Shown: piece after piece, positions 17,011 to 27,821 of the stretch
Position numbering within the stretch: position 1 is the stretch's first letter
How the letters are laid out: each line of letters opens with the position of its first letter
Assembly (NCBI RefSeq): GCF_008930665.1
Contig: NZ_PQMG01000003.1
Coordinates: 372,001 to 436,000, forward strand
Source: Corynebacterium sp. 74A
GTDB taxonomy: Bacteria > Actinomycetota > Actinomycetes > Mycobacteriales > Mycobacteriaceae
DNA: 64,000 nucleotides
Reading direction: 5' to 3'
Notes under the pieces: model-generated
What the model was told of the DNA's origin: nothing
What the model saw: the letters and a program-made list of their open reading frames with translations, nothing else
The model's database searches: none
Program-made: the position numbers and the translations under genes

Positions 17011-18263
17011 GGACGGGTGTGGCCTTCCCCACGCACAATCCACTTGGTGGAGGTCAGCTCCGGCAGCCCCACGGGGCCGCGGGCGTGCAGCTTCTGGGTA
17101 GAAATTCCGATCTCCGCGCCGAAGCCGAACTGCTCGCCATCGGTAAACGCAGTAGAGGCGTTGAGCATCACCGCCGCGGAGTCCACTTCGCGGCCGAAGC
17201 GTTCCACCACGCCGCTGTCCTGGGCGGCAATGGCCTCGGTGTGGCCTGAAGAGTGGGCGCGGATGTGCTCGATTGCCCCGGCAACACCTTCCACCACCAC
17301 GGCAGTGATGTCCATGGAGAGATACTCGGTGTCTAGGTCCTCCTCTGTGGCGGCCACGGCCTCATCATTGAGATCCAGTAGCTGCTCATCGGCGTGCACG
17401 CGCACCCCAGCAGCCACAAGGGCGTCGATGATGGCACGGCGGCTGGAGGTGTCGAGGGCGGCGTCGATAAGCACGGTCTCGGTGGCGTTGCACACGCTTA
17501 CCCGACGGGTTTTGCCATTGAGTAGCAAGGCGATGGCCTGCTCCAGATCCGCCGAGGCATCGATATAGAGGTGGCAGTTGCCCGTGCCGGTTTCGATGGT
17601 GGGCACCGTGGCACCGGTGACCACGGCATTGATCAGGCCGGCCCCGCCACGCGGGATCACCAGATCCACCAGCCCACGAGCAGTAATAAGTTCAGTAACG
17701 CTCTCACGGCTCTCGCAGGGCACAAGCTGCGCGGCGGCACGCGGCAGATCATGCGCGGCGAGCACATCCTGCAGGATGGCCACTAGCGCCCGGTTGGACT
17801 CCACCGCGGACTTAGAGCCGCGCAGCAGCGCCACGTTGCCGGATTTCAGGCACAGGCCAAAGGCATCAACGGTGACATTCGGGCGCGCCTCATACACCAT
17901 GCCAATCACTCCGAGCGGCACCCGCACTTGGCTGAGTACCAGCCCATTCGGCAGGGTGTGGCCACGGGTGATCTCCCCTACGGGATCGCTCAGCGCCGCC
18001 ACCTGGCGCAGGCCATCGGCGATGCCCGTAATGCGTTCGGTGCTCAGAGCGAGGCGGTCGAGCAGCGCCTCCGAGGTGCCGGCGGCGCGTTCCCGTTCAA
18101 GGTCGCGCTCATTGGCGGCAATAATCTCCTCGGCGCGCTCTTCGAGGGCCGCGGCGGCAGCCAGCAGCACCTCATCCTTCGCTGGGGTGCGCAGCTGCGC
18201 GATAGTCGTGCTTGCCTCACGCGCGGCGCGGGCTAGTTCCAAAGTCGTTGTATCTGCGTTCAT
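17007..18263 (-). CDS. proA: Gamma-glutamyl phosphate reductase
   Basis: 418 residues. NADPH-dependent reduction of gamma-glutamyl phosphate to glutamate-5-semialdehyde, the second step of proline synthesis. [20 protein letters not shown] and the active-site cysteine segment [15 protein letters not shown] are clear. It overlaps nadD by 4 bp. ProB, its partner enzyme, lies two genes upstream. Confidence 0.97.
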   Translation of the reverse strand: MNADTTTLELARAAREASTTIAQLRTPAKDEVLLAAAAALEERAEEIIAANERDLERERAAGTSEALLDRLALSTERITGIADGLRQVAALSDPVGEITRGHTLPNGLVLSQVRVPLGVIGMVYEARPNVTVDAFGLCLKSGNVALLRGSKSAVESNRALVAILQDVLAAHDLPRAAAQLVPCESRESVTELITARGLVDLVIPRGGAGLINAVVTGATVPTIETGTGNCHLYIDASADLEQAIALLLNGKTRRVSVCNATETVLIDAALDTSSRRAIIDALVAAGVRVHADEQLLDLNDEAVAATEEDLDTEYLSMDITAVVVEGVAGAIEHIRAHSSGHTEAIAAQDSGVVERFGREVDSAAVMLNASTAFTDGEQFGFGAEIGISTQKLHARGPVGLPELTSTKWIVRGEGHTRP

Positions 18264-18332
18264 AGCTCACAACTCTAGCGTGCACTGACGCTTGACGACG
18301 CCATCTCGCAACCACAGCAGCGTGGCGGGCCA

Positions 18333-19244
18333 CTAATAGCCCTGATCCACCGTCACCTCGGTGGGCATGGTCTCCCCCGCCTGATAGGCGGTGAAATTCT
18401 CCACGATCTGGGGCGCGATGAGCCGGCGAATCGAGTCCTTCGTATTGGCGGTGTGGGGGGTGATCACCACCTGCTCCATCGCCCACAGGGGGTGGCCATC
18501 CGGCAGCGGCTCCGGCTCCGTCACATCGAGTCCGGCGCCGGCGATCTCCCCGCGCTTGAGGGCATCCACTAGGGCATCGCTATCTACGAGCGGGCCGCGG
18601 CCAACGTTGATGAGCACCGCATGCTCGGGCATGAGCTTTAAGGTGCGCTCGTTGATCATGTGGTGGGTGTCGTCTGTGAGCGGGGCGGCGAGAATCACTG
18701 CGTCCGAGGAAGCCAGCACCTCATCGCGATGCTCCGAGGAATAGGTCTTATCGGCCCCCTCCACGGGATTGCCGGAATTATTGACCGCGAGGACAGTGCA
18801 GCCGAAGCCTTTGAGCATGGGCACCAGCTCGCGACCGATACCGCCGGCGCCGATGATGCTCACGGTGCTGTCAAAGAGCCAGCGGGTGGCGCTATCCACC
18901 TCTTTCTGGCAGCTCCACGACTGGGCGCGGGCCACCGGGGTGTGCTGGTGCAATTGGGCCAGCAAGAGCGCCACGGCGGACTCCGCCACTGGGCGGGCGA
19001 AGGTGCCGGAGCAATTAGAGTAGCGGCGCGATCCATCGATAACACCATGCGTGAAGTAGGCATCAATACCGGCGAGCCCAAACTGCACCCACTTCACGGA
19101 GTCGGGCAGCTCGGGAAAATCCTCGGCCGAACCGTTGTACACGAGCAGCTCTGCCTCGGAGAGATCGTCGGTCAATTCACCACCGACGGCAGCGAGTTGT
19201 TCTTCTACGGTGTCCCAGTGCGTAGGTCCCATTGCATATTTCAT
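18333..19244 (-). CDS. D-isomer-specific 2-hydroxyacid dehydrogenase
   Basis: 303 residues when started at MKYAMGPTHW; the frame is open six codons earlier, but this start fits the family and spares proB. The NAD-binding fold shows SIIGAGGIGRELVPML, followed by the catalytic set: Arg in INVGRGPLVDSDAL, Glu in DVTEPEPLPDGHPL and His in VVITPHTAN. The substrate is unknown. It sits 10 bp after proB and 69 bp before proA, suggesting co-transcription with proline genes without proving a role in that pathway. Confidence 0.92.
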   Translation of the reverse strand: MKYAMGPTHWDTVEEQLAAVGGELTDDLSEAELLVYNGSAEDFPELPDSVKWVQFGLAGIDAYFTHGVIDGSRRYSNCSGTFARPVAESAVALLLAQLHQHTPVARAQSWSCQKEVDSATRWLFDSTVSIIGAGGIGRELVPMLKGFGCTVLAVNNSGNPVEGADKTYSSEHRDEVLASSDAVILAAPLTDDTHHMINERTLKLMPEHAVLINVGRGPLVDSDALVDALKRGEIAGAGLDVTEPEPLPDGHPLWAMEQVVITPHTANTKDSIRRLIAPQIVENFTAYQAGETMPTEVTVDQGY

Positions 19245-19254
19245 GCACCCCACC

Positions 19255-20475
19255 CTACGCATGTGAGGAATAGCTCGACAGGTAATCCGCGTGGATCACC
19301 GGTCGCTTCATTCCTTCCGGCAGCTCGTGGGTGTGCTTGCCCAGCATTCCATGCAGGGTCTTAGCATCATAGGAGACCTCACCGCGGGCAATGGTGGTGC
19401 CCTTGGGGTCCTGGATTTCCACGATGTCGCCGGAGCGGAACTCGCCATCCACCTCGGTTATGCCCACTGCCAAAAGCGAGGAACCGCCACGCTGCACCAC
19501 GCGCGCCGCGCCCTCATCCACGCGCACCACGCCAGAGACATCCGCGGCATAGAGCGCCCAGAAGTTCCAAGCCTTCAAGCGTCCCTGCTCAGGGTGGAAC
19601 ACCGTTCCCACCTGGGCGGAGGCGAGTGCCGGGCCGATATTATCTGCGCTGGCGAGCAGGACGGGGATACCACCGCGGGAAGCGAGCCGGGCAGCCGATA
19701 CCTTGGAGGCCATGCCGCCGGTACCCACCTTGCCGCCATCGCCGGCTACAACCCCGGCGAGATCCTCCGGCCCGGTGACATCGGAGACAAACTGTGCTCC
19801 GGGCTCGGTGGGGTTGCGGTCATAGAGGCCATCCACATCCGAGAGCAGCACCAGCGCATCAGCCCTGATGAGGTGGGCGACGATCGCGGCGAGGCGATCA
19901 TTATCGCCGAAGCGCAGCTCGGAGGTAGCCACCGTATCGTTTTCGTTGATGATGGGCACACAGCGCAGCTGCCGCAGCCGCTCCACGGTGCGCTGAGCGT
20001 TGCGGGCGCGGGAACGCTCAGCTGCGTCGGAGGCGGTGAGCAGCACCTGGCCGGTAGTGCGGCCATAGCGGGCGAAGGAGCGACCCCACTGATAGGCCAA
20101 GTGCACCTGGCCCACCGAGGCGGCGGCCTGCTTGGTGGCCAGATCTCCCGGCCGGCTTTTTAGGCCCATGGGGGCCATGCCGGCGGCCACTGCACCAGAA
20201 CTGACGATAATCACATCGGTGCCAGCCTCCATGCGGGCTTGGCAGGCATCCACGAAACGGTTGATCTTCTCCGCCGAGACCGCATAGTTCTCGTCTGTCA
20301 CCGAGGAGCTGCCCAGCTTGACCACGATCTTCTTGGCCTTGGCAATCTCCCCACGCAGTCCTTCTCCAGCGGGTTCGTCGAGCACCGTCTCCGGTATCCC
20401 AGCGGGCGGAAACTCAGCCGGCGGGGTGTCCTGCAGAGCATAGGGGGTAGTGGGCAGCAGTGTATCTTCGTTCAT
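19255..20475 (-). CDS. proB: Glutamate 5-kinase
   Basis: 406 residues. It phosphorylates glutamate in the first, feedback-regulated step of proline synthesis. [16 protein letters not shown] begins the amino-acid kinase domain, [17 protein letters not shown] and [20 protein letters not shown] form the active site, and the last 90 residues are a PUA domain. There are about 45 residues before the kinase domain, more than usual. No better start codon lies inside, so this may be a real extension or a missed alternative start. Confidence 0.96.
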   Translation of the reverse strand: MNEDTLLPTTPYALQDTPPAEFPPAGIPETVLDEPAGEGLRGEIAKAKKIVVKLGSSSVTDENYAVSAEKINRFVDACQARMEAGTDVIIVSSGAVAAGMAPMGLKSRPGDLATKQAAASVGQVHLAYQWGRSFARYGRTTGQVLLTASDAAERSRARNAQRTVERLRQLRCVPIINENDTVATSELRFGDNDRLAAIVAHLIRADALVLLSDVDGLYDRNPTEPGAQFVSDVTGPEDLAGVVAGDGGKVGTGGMASKVSAARLASRGGIPVLLASADNIGPALASAQVGTVFHPEQGRLKAWNFWALYAADVSGVVRVDEGAARVVQRGGSSLLAVGITEVDGEFRSGDIVEIQDPKGTTIARGEVSYDAKTLHGMLGKHTHELPEGMKRPVIHADYLSSYSSHA

Positions 20476-20481
20476 CTATTC

Positions 20482-21993
20482 CTAACCCTCCCAGCGGTCG
20501 CGGGAGGCTTCTTCGTCACCAAAGTCGAACTCATCGATCAGGCCGCGGCGCGCTTGGGAGGCGCGCTTACGCTCTGCGGCGGTAGAACGGGTGGAGCGCC
20601 CAATGCGGGCATCGGTGCCACGGGCGGTAGCTGGGGAACCGGAGTCACTGACTCCAGCGGTGGTCAGCGGCTCCCACTCGAAGGTGATCTCACCAATGGT
20701 CACCTCGGCCCCCTCGCGGGCGCCCATCTTATACAGGGCATCCTCCACACCCAACTTGGCCAGACGATCCGCGAGATAGCCCACCGCCTCGTCGTTCTCG
20801 AAGTCGGTTTGCTGAATCCAGCGGCGCGGCTTCTCGCCCAGCACCTCGTAGCCGCCGGGGTTATTCGGATCGGCCACCACGCGGAAATCATCCTTCTTAT
20901 GGGCGTCCACCGCAACGGGGCGCACCACGGTGCGCTGTTGGCGCTGCTTCGGATGCTTCTTCCGGTGCTCCTTCACCAGCTCCATGAGGCGATAGCGCAG
21001 CGGGTCGAGGCCCTGATGCGCCACGGCGGAGATGATAAACACCGGCCAGCCGAAGGCCTCGCGGAGATCCTCCATCACAAACTCGGCCAGCTCCCGCGCC
21101 TCGGGGATATCGGCCTTGTTCAAGATGATTACGCGGGGGCGTTCGCGCAGATCGCCCAAGCCGGTGTCATGATCGAGCACCGACTGGTAGGCGGCCAGCT
21201 CATTCTCCAGCGCCTCGATATCTGAGACCGGATCGCGCCCAGGCTCGAGCGTGGCAAGGTCCACCACATGGGCGAGCACGGCGGTGCGTTCAATATGGCG
21301 CAAAAAGTCGAGGCCAAGGCCCTTGCCCTCGGAGGCGCCCGGGATCAGCCCCGGCACATCCGCGATAGTGAAGGAATCATTGCCCATGTCTACCACCCCG
21401 AGATTGGGCTGCAGGGTGGTAAAGGGGTAATCACCAATCTTGGGCCGTGCCGCGGAGAGCACCGAGATCAACGACGACTTACCGGCAGAGGGAAAGCCCA
21501 CGAGTCCCACGTCTGCCATGGACTTGAGCTCCAGGATCAGATCGCGTTGCTCCCCTGGCTCACCCTTCAGCGCAAAACCCGGGGCCTTGCGCTGCTTATT
21601 AGCCAGCGCCGCATTGCCGAGACCACCGAAGCCGCCCGAGGCGGCCACGAAGCGGGTACCCACGGCCACCAGATCCGCCAGCACCTCTCCGTCCTCATTG
21701 AGCACGACGGTACCCGGCGGCACCTCGAGCACGAGGTCCTCACCGCGGGCGCCATTGCGGTGATCGCCAGCGCCATTGTTGCCGCGGGAAGCCTTCAGGT
21801 GGGGGCGATAGTGGAAATCGAGCAGGGTGTGGGCTTGGTCAGAGACCTCAAGGATGATGTCTCCGCCGTGCCCGCCATTGCCGCCGTCCGGCCCACCGAG
21901 AGGCTTGAACTTTTCGCGGTGCACAGAAGCACAGCCATGCCCGCCGTCACCAGCCTGCAGGTGCAGCACAACGCGGTCTACGAAACGGTTCAT
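20482..21993 (-). CDS. obgE: Obg family GTPase CgtA
   Basis: 503 residues in three parts: the glycine-rich Obg fold ([32 protein letters not shown]), the GTPase domain ([31 protein letters not shown]) and an OCT domain near 345-430, then a low-complexity tail. Obg acts in large-subunit assembly and growth control. It sits downstream of rpmA and rplU as in most bacteria, but a hairpin in the 200-bp gap may lower its expression. proB follows after 6 bp. Confidence 0.97.
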   Translation of the reverse strand: MNRFVDRVVLHLQAGDGGHGCASVHREKFKPLGGPDGGNGGHGGDIILEVSDQAHTLLDFHYRPHLKASRGNNGAGDHRNGARGEDLVLEVPPGTVVLNEDGEVLADLVAVGTRFVAASGGFGGLGNAALANKQRKAPGFALKGEPGEQRDLILELKSMADVGLVGFPSAGKSSLISVLSAARPKIGDYPFTTLQPNLGVVDMGNDSFTIADVPGLIPGASEGKGLGLDFLRHIERTAVLAHVVDLATLEPGRDPVSDIEALENELAAYQSVLDHDTGLGDLRERPRVIILNKADIPEARELAEFVMEDLREAFGWPVFIISAVAHQGLDPLRYRLMELVKEHRKKHPKQRQQRTVVRPVAVDAHKKDDFRVVADPNNPGGYEVLGEKPRRWIQQTDFENDEAVGYLADRLAKLGVEDALYKMGAREGAEVTIGEITFEWEPLTTAGVSDSGSPATARGTDARIGRSTRSTAAERKRASQARRGLIDEFDFGDEEASRDRWEG

Positions 21994-22133
21994 GTGGTCC
22001 TTTAGATCGAGGAAGATTAAGCACCTGATTGTAACTCACAGCCGCAGCAATCCACACGATCCCCGTTGCGGAGAGCACGCGCGACACCTCCAGCCTGCCC
22101 TAGCGCCGCGAGTAGCCCACCGGAGAATGATTA

Positions 22134-22171
22134 AAGCCGCCTGCCTCCCCGTGCGGGGAAACAAGCGGCTT
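22134..22171 (-). terminator. Hairpin after rpmA
   Basis: AAGCCGC (22134-22140) pairs with GCGGCTT (22165-22171) around an inner TCCCCG/CGGGGA stem. On the minus strand it is followed by TTTAATC, suiting partial termination between rpmA and obgE. Confidence 0.7.
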
Positions 22172-22192
22172 AGATCTCAAGCTCTACAAGCT

Positions 22193-22453
22193 TTAGGCAG
22201 CTTCGGTCGGAACGATGTTCACCATGCGACGGTTGCGCTTGGTGGTGAACTCGACGGAGCCTGCTGCAAGAGCGAACAGGGTGTCGTCGCCACCGCGGCC
22301 GACGTTCTCGCCGGGGTGGAACTTGGTGCCGCGCTGACGGATGAGGATCTCGCCTGCGTTCACCTTCTGGCCGCCGAAGCGCTTCACGCCGAGGCGCTTT
22401 GCTTCGGAGTCACGACCGTTGCTGGAGCTGGATGCACCCTTCTTGTGTGCCAT
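22193..22453 (-). CDS. rpmA: 50S ribosomal protein L27
   Basis: 86 residues, normal for L27, which reaches into the peptidyl-transferase centre. [20 protein letters not shown] and [19 protein letters not shown] are diagnostic. No N-terminal pre-sequence of the kind cleaved in Firmicutes is present. It is 30 bp after rplU. Confidence 0.98.
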   Translation of the reverse strand: MAHKKGASSSSNGRDSEAKRLGVKRFGGQKVNAGEILIRQRGTKFHPGENVGRGGDDTLFALAAGSVEFTTKRNRRMVNIVPTEAA

Positions 22454-22483
22454 GACGGTTTTTCTCCTTTAAGCCTTCTCGGC

Positions 22484-22789
22484 CTACTTGATGCCGCTAA
22501 TCTTGATAACGGTCAGGTTCTGACGGTGACCCTGACGCTTCATGTAACGGCTCTTGTTCTTGTACTTCAGGTTACGGATCTTCGGGCCCTTGACGTGCTC
22601 GATAATCTCCGCGGAAACTTCCACCTTGGCAAGCTTGTCGGCGTCGGTGGTCACATCGGCGCCGTCGACGAGAAGAACCGGGGTGAGAGCCACGGACGAA
22701 CCCGGCTCACCCTCGATCTTCTCGACCTTGACGAGGTCACCTTCGGCAACCTTGTACTGCTTGCCGCCGGTCTTGACGATCGCGTACAT
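22484..22789 (-). CDS. rplU: 50S ribosomal protein L21
   Basis: 101 residues. [20 protein letters not shown] is the L21 signature and [19 protein letters not shown] the conserved C-terminal rRNA-binding end. It is first in the rplU-rpmA pair, preceded by AGGAGGGCTACCC-like sequence on the coding strand that provides the ribosome binding site. Confidence 0.98.
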   Translation of the reverse strand: MYAIVKTGGKQYKVAEGDLVKVEKIEGEPGSSVALTPVLLVDGADVTTDADKLAKVEVSAEIIEHVKGPKIRNLKYKNKSRYMKRQGHRQNLTVIKISGIK

Positions 22790-22931
22790 AGGAGGGCTAC
22801 CCCTTTTTCTAAAAACTCGGCTCGGGCACTCAAGGCGCCCGATTTAAGGACTTGTACTTTATTTCATGCTGAACGCACTGCGAACAGCGACTGTCCAAGA
22901 CTACCTTTATCGGCTAGCAAAACACAAACCG
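22790..22931 (-). promoter_or_regulatory. rplU leader with terminator-like hairpin
   Basis: Between rne and rplU. On the minus strand a hairpin CGGGC...GCCCG (about 22815-22835) is followed, six bases later, by TTTTT just before the rplU ribosome binding site. It may end rne transcripts or act as an attenuator for the ribosomal genes. A TAAAGT at about 22855-22860 could be the -10 of an rplU promoter. Confidence 0.45.
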
Positions 22932-25900
22932 CTACTTTTTGTTTGTGCTCCGGCGTGTCGCGCGACGCCTCCGGCCCTTGCTTGCCGACGCCGCCTGTCG
23001 CTTCTCGGACTGGCGCTTCTCCGGCTGTCGCTTCTCGGACTGGCGCTTCTCCGACGCCTGCTCCTTCGCGGGCGCCTGCTCCGCACGGCTGTTCTTGCGG
23101 ACCACCCGGCGACGACCACGCCGCCGGCGCGGGGAGGAGTCCTCGGATTCGTCCTTATCCGCGTGCTGCTGCGACTCGGATGGGGCCGGCTCGGACTGCG
23201 GGGCGGGGCTACGGTTCTCCTCGGAGCGAGCACCCCGAGTGGAGCTACGGCGCCTGCCGCCGCGGCTGCGCCGCGAGGACGGGCGACGGAAGCCATCACC
23301 GGAGTCGCGTGAGTCACGCGAGTCCGCTGCCTCCTCGGTCTCCTCGGCCTTGTCAGCGCTGGGCTGGGCAGGCTCGAAGTCCTCTCGCTTGGGCGCATGA
23401 TCCGAGCGGGAGTTCCCGCGGGTAGCACGCTTGCGGCGCGGGGAGCGTTCGAACTCCGCCATGGCCTCGTCGAAGCTGGCTGGGGTGTAGTCCGCGCCCG
23501 AGGGCTCGTCTGGGTCTTCCGCATCGGCGGTGTGGACCGCCTTGGCGGCGATGGCCCGCACATCCTCGGCGCTGCTCTCTTCGGCACGCTTCTTCTCGGA
23601 GCGCTTCTTCTTAGCAGGCTCCTCAGCTTGGGCAGAGTCCTTATTATCGGCAGAACGCTTCGTGTTCGTGCGCTTGGTGCTGCGGCGGCGGCCGCGGCGC
23701 TGACGCTTCTCGGATTTCTCTTCGCGCTCAGCGTTCTCCGCCGAGTCCTCCGCGTTATCCGCTTGGGAATTGAGCGAGATGACGGCGTCGGCAAGCTCCT
23801 CGATGCTCTTCTCCGACTCCTCCTCGCGGTGCATCGCGAGGGCTGCGGGGTGCGAAGCCGGATCCTGGGAGGAGTGCTTCTTGTCTTGCTTGTCGTTCTT
23901 CTCGTTCTTCTCGCGACGCTCGGAGCGATCGGACTTATCGCCGCGGCGGCGAGGCTTGTGCGCCGGCTGCTCGCTCTGCTCGACCGGGTCGGTGTGAATA
24001 ATCAGACCACGGCCATCACAGTGCTCACACTCGGTGGCGAAGGTATCGAGCAGACCGGTACCCAGCTTCTTGCGGGTCATCTGCACCAGACCCAGCGAGG
24101 TCACCTCGGACACCTGGTGGCGGGTACGGTCCCGACCCAGTGCCTCCTTGAGGCGGCGCAGCACGAGATCCTGGTTCTCGGGCAAGACCATATCGATGAA
24201 GTCCACCACGATCATGCCGCCGAGGTCACGCAGCCGCATTTGGCGCACGATCTCCTCCGCAGCCTCGAGGTTGTTCTGGGTGACAGTCTCCTCGAGGTTG
24301 CCGCCGGTGCCGGTGAACTTGCCGGTGTTCACATCCACCACGGTCATAGCTTCGGTGCGATCGATCACTAGGGTGCCGCCAGACGGCAGCCACACCTTGC
24401 GGGAGAGGGCCTTGGAGAGCTGCTCATCCACGCGGTAGTGCTCGAAGGCATCCACCCCACCGTGCTCCTTGGGGTCATACTTTTCCATGCGATCCTCCAG
24501 GTCGGAGGCCACGGAGTGCACATAGGCGTAGACGGTGTTCCACGCCTTCGAACCATCCACCACGAGGTGGGAGAAGTCTTCATTGAAGAGGTCGCGGATC
24601 ACCTTCACCAGCATGTTGGGCTCTTCATACATGGCGACTGGCTTCGCGCCCTTGGAGGACTTCTCCTTCTTGGTGCGCTCATCGATCTGCTCCCACTGGG
24701 CGTGCAGGCGGGCCACATCAGCAGCGATAGCCTCCTCGCTCACCCCTTCCGCAGCGGTGCGGATAATGGCCCCACCCTGCTCGGGAACAACGCGCTTGAG
24801 AATGTCCTTCAGCCGTGCCCGTTCCGGGGCGGGCAGCTTGCGGGAAATACCTGCGGTACGACCACCCGGGACATAGACCAAGAATCGACCGGCCAGCGAG
24901 ATCTGGGTGGAGAGGCGTGCACCCTTGTGCCCGATCGGGTCCTTCACTACCTGCACGAGCACCTGATCGCCGCTCTTGAGAGCGTGTTCGATGGTGCGAC
25001 GACGCCCGCCGAGGCCGGCGGCGCGCCAATCCACTTCACCGGCGTAGAGCACACCATTGCGGCCCTTGCCGATGTCGATGAACGCGGCCTCCATGCTGGG
25101 CAGCACATTTTGGACGCGGCCCAGATAAATATTGCCCACCATCGAGGACTGGGTATCGGAGGTCACAAAATGTTCCACAAGCATGCCGTCTTCCAGCACG
25201 CCCACCTGCGTCACCCGCCCTGGGTGATCGGTGCGTTCCTTCTCCCGCACCACCATGGTGCGCTCCACGGACTCGCGACGCGCCAGGAACTCGGCCTCGC
25301 TGACGATGTGGCGTTCATTCTTGCGCGCTTCTCGACGCTCACTCCGGCGGCGACGCTGCGCCTCCAAACGGGTCGAGCCCTTGATGGCCTTAGGCTCATC
25401 AATCGGTTCGGGATCGGTGTCCTTCTGCGGCAACTTCTTGGACTTTGCCGGCTTATCCTCGCGCTTGTCCTCATTCGACTTGCGGGACTTGCGCTCGCGC
25501 GGCTTGTCCTCGCGGCGAGGCTTCTCCTTCTCCGCAGCCGGTGCGGCCTCCTCCGGCGCGGCGGCGTCGACCGCGGGAGGGATGAATAGCGGCATGGGTG
25601 CCGCTGCGGCGGAAGGATCCTCCGGCGCTGGGGTGATCTCGGGAACGATCTCCTCGAGGAGCTCCTCGGAGGCGTAGCTCGCGAGCTGCTTGTCCACCTT
25701 TTCTTCGATCTGGCTGATCTCGTTTTTTACGTTGTTTTCCACGCGCTTACGGATCCGCACCTCTGGGGATTCCTCCCCGTTTTCTGGCTCCGGATCCGGG
25801 GTGTCGCTGCGGAGGACCTCGAGCAGCTGGGCGGCCTCGTCCTTGGTGAGCGAGGACTGCGCCACCTTGACCAGTCCGATCTTGTCCAGCTCAATGATGA

Positions 25901-26003
25901 GTTCCTTGGAGCTCATGCCCAGCATCTTCGCCATGGCAAAGACTCGGGTTCGCTCCCCTAGCTGGTTGATATCAAGTTCAGTTGTGTTGGGCTTTTCGGC
26001 CAC
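22932..26003 (-). CDS. rne: Ribonuclease E/G with long charged arms
   Basis: 1023 residues. The catalytic core is central: S1 RNA-binding domain (GNIYLGRVQNVLPSMEAAF, about 285-320), then RTAGISRKLPAPER, the metal site around GGMIVVDFIDM, and the zinc-link cysteines in CEHCDGRGLI near 665. It processes rRNA and tRNA and starts mRNA decay. Residues 1-65 (TRVFAMAKMLGMSSKELIIE onward) resemble the IF2 N-terminal domain. The next 200 residues and the last 350 are low-complexity, rich in Glu, Lys, Arg and Ser, with SEKRQ repeats near the C terminus that likely bind RNA or partner proteins. Confidence 0.96.
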   Translation of the reverse strand: MAEKPNTTELDINQLGERTRVFAMAKMLGMSSKELIIELDKIGLVKVAQSSLTKDEAAQLLEVLRSDTPDPEPENGEESPEVRIRKRVENNVKNEISQIEEKVDKQLASYASEELLEEIVPEITPAPEDPSAAAAPMPLFIPPAVDAAAPEEAAPAAEKEKPRREDKPRERKSRKSNEDKREDKPAKSKKLPQKDTDPEPIDEPKAIKGSTRLEAQRRRRSERREARKNERHIVSEAEFLARRESVERTMVVREKERTDHPGRVTQVGVLEDGMLVEHFVTSDTQSSMVGNIYLGRVQNVLPSMEAAFIDIGKGRNGVLYAGEVDWRAAGLGGRRRTIEHALKSGDQVLVQVVKDPIGHKGARLSTQISLAGRFLVYVPGGRTAGISRKLPAPERARLKDILKRVVPEQGGAIIRTAAEGVSEEAIAADVARLHAQWEQIDERTKKEKSSKGAKPVAMYEEPNMLVKVIRDLFNEDFSHLVVDGSKAWNTVYAYVHSVASDLEDRMEKYDPKEHGGVDAFEHYRVDEQLSKALSRKVWLPSGGTLVIDRTEAMTVVDVNTGKFTGTGGNLEETVTQNNLEAAEEIVRQMRLRDLGGMIVVDFIDMVLPENQDLVLRRLKEALGRDRTRHQVSEVTSLGLVQMTRKKLGTGLLDTFATECEHCDGRGLIIHTDPVEQSEQPAHKPRRRGDKSDRSERREKNEKNDKQDKKHSSQDPASHPAALAMHREEESEKSIEELADAVISLNSQADNAEDSAENAEREEKSEKRQRRGRRRSTKRTNTKRSADNKDSAQAEEPAKKKRSEKKRAEESSAEDVRAIAAKAVHTADAEDPDEPSGADYTPASFDEAMAEFERSPRRKRATRGNSRSDHAPKREDFEPAQPSADKAEETEEAADSRDSRDSGDGFRRPSSRRSRGGRRRSSTRGARSEENRSPAPQSEPAPSESQQHADKDESEDSSPRRRRGRRRVVRKNSRAEQAPAKEQASEKRQSEKRQPEKRQSEKRQAASASKGRRRRATRRSTNKK

Positions 26004-26291
26004 GTTCTACTCCTTTATGCGAATCCGCGAGGGAGCTCGGCTCGACCACGCGCGATTCAGATGGGGATGAAAGTTCGGTGTGAAGTTATTGCTTGGTGAA
26101 ATCTCCGTCTTCCTATTGTGGCACATCCCCGACCCCACCCTTGGAGTTAGACCGGCCCGGCGTTGCAGATCGCCCGAACCGAACACATGTGTGGCAGGTA
26201 ACACAGCCATGGAGGTAGGGATCCTCTTCACGCCCGCGTTAATCTAAAGAGAAATTCAACACGTTGCATCAAGGTGAGGAGAAACAGCGTC

Positions 26292-27818
26292 ATGCTGATA
26301 GGTATCCCGCGGGAGACCGATCCCGCACAGCCCCTCGTCTCCGCCACCCCTGATACCGTAGCCAAGCTCTTAAAAAAGGGCTTTGAGGTGCAGGTTCAGC
26401 GGGGCGCCGGTGTGGCCAGCGCCTATCCGGACGAGCTGTATGAGCAGGCTGGGGCACAGCTGGTGGGAGAGGACGTGTGGCATGCAGACATCGTCACGTG
26501 CCTCGATACCCCGGACCACGAATCGCTCAGCGCCCTGCGGGCGGGGGCCACGCTCATCGCCCGCATGGACCCCGCCCGCAATGAGGATGTACTCACGTAT
26601 CTGAGCGAACGCGGCATCACCGCGCTCGCGATGGATGCTATTCCTCGTATCTCTCGCGCCCAGTCCATGGATGTCCTCTCCTCCATGGCCAATATTGCCG
26701 GCTATCGCGCCGTGATTGAGGCGGCCACCGCCTTTGGTCGGCTCTTCACCGGCCAAGTCACCGCCGCCGGCAAGATGCCGCCGGCCACCGTCTACGTCAT
26801 CGGCGCCGGCGTGGCGGGACTTGCCGCCATCGGCACCGCCCACTCGATGGGCGCGATCGTGCGCGCTACTGATCTGCGGCCCGAAACGGCCGAGCAAGTG
26901 GAGTCTATGGGGGCCGAGTTTGTGCCCATCCCCGTGGCCGCGGAGACCTCCACGGATGGCTACGCCAAGGAGATGACCTCCGCCCAGGCCGAGGCCGCCG
27001 CCCAGCTCTACGCCCGAGAAGCCGCCGGCGCCGATATCGTTATCACCACCGCCAGCATCCCAGGCCGGCGCGCCCCGATCCTGCTGCGGGGTGAGGATGT
27101 GGCACAGATGGCCCCCGGCAGCGTGATCGTGGATATGGCCGCCGCCAGTGGCGGCAACTGCGAACTCACCCGCCCCGGAGAAGTCGTGACCACAGCGGGC
27201 GGAGTTACCATCCTGGGCTTCAAGGATCTCGCAGGCCGCCTGCCCGCGCAGGCCAGCCAGCTCTATGGCCAAAATATCGTCAATCTCCTCGGCCTGCTCT
27301 GCCCCGAACGCAACGGCCAGATTGCCTTGGATCTTGAGGATGAGATTATCCGCGCCATCACCGTCACCCACGACAACCAGATCTACTGGCCACCGCCGCC
27401 CGTGACGGTATCCCACACGCCGCAGGCGCCCGCGGCGGAAGCGACGCCGGCAGAGCATGCAGAAGAACCGAAGACGGCCTCCTCTCGCCTCTGGTATCTC
27501 CTCGGTGCCGTGGCGGCGGTGGCATTAGTACTGTCCAGTCCGCTCGCGGTGGCCTCGCACTATATCGTGCTGCTGCTCGCGATCGTGGTGGGCTTTTATG
27601 TAATTACCGCAGTCACGCACTCGCTGCACACACCACTGATGAGTGAGACCAATGCGATCTCCGGCATTGTGATTCTCGGCGCAATCTTGCAAGTGGGGTC
27701 CACGAATGTGCTGGTATCGGCCTTGTCCTTTGTGGCCATCATGGTGGCCTCGATCAATATTTTCGGCGGGTTCCGCGTAACCTCCCGCATGCTCACCATG
27801 TTCCGGCAGGAGGGGTAG
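26292..27818 (+). CDS. pntA: NAD(P) transhydrogenase subunit alpha
   Basis: 508 residues when started at ATG 26292, which has AGGTGAGGAG at a good distance. [19 protein letters not shown] begins the NAD(H)-binding domain [21 protein letters not shown] is its dinucleotide fold. After a Pro/Ala/Glu linker near 385, four membrane helices (for example [14 protein letters not shown]) form the alpha part of the proton channel. With PntB it couples proton entry to hydride transfer from NADH to NADP+, supplying NADPH. Confidence 0.96.
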   Translation: MLIGIPRETDPAQPLVSATPDTVAKLLKKGFEVQVQRGAGVASAYPDELYEQAGAQLVGEDVWHADIVTCLDTPDHESLSALRAGATLIARMDPARNEDVLTYLSERGITALAMDAIPRISRAQSMDVLSSMANIAGYRAVIEAATAFGRLFTGQVTAAGKMPPATVYVIGAGVAGLAAIGTAHSMGAIVRATDLRPETAEQVESMGAEFVPIPVAAETSTDGYAKEMTSAQAEAAAQLYAREAAGADIVITTASIPGRRAPILLRGEDVAQMAPGSVIVDMAAASGGNCELTRPGEVVTTAGGVTILGFKDLAGRLPAQASQLYGQNIVNLLGLLCPERNGQIALDLEDEIIRAITVTHDNQIYWPPPPVTVSHTPQAPAAEATPAEHAEEPKTASSRLWYLLGAVAAVALVLSSPLAVASHYIVLLLAIVVGFYVITAVTHSLHTPLMSETNAISGIVILGAILQVGSTNVLVSALSFVAIMVASINIFGGFRVTSRMLTMFRQEG

Positions 27819-27821
27819 ACA

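Noticed and set aside
26170..26195. GAACACATGTGT as a LexA box upstream of pntA
   Set aside because: The two half-sites do not match the actinobacterial SOS consensus at the right spacing.
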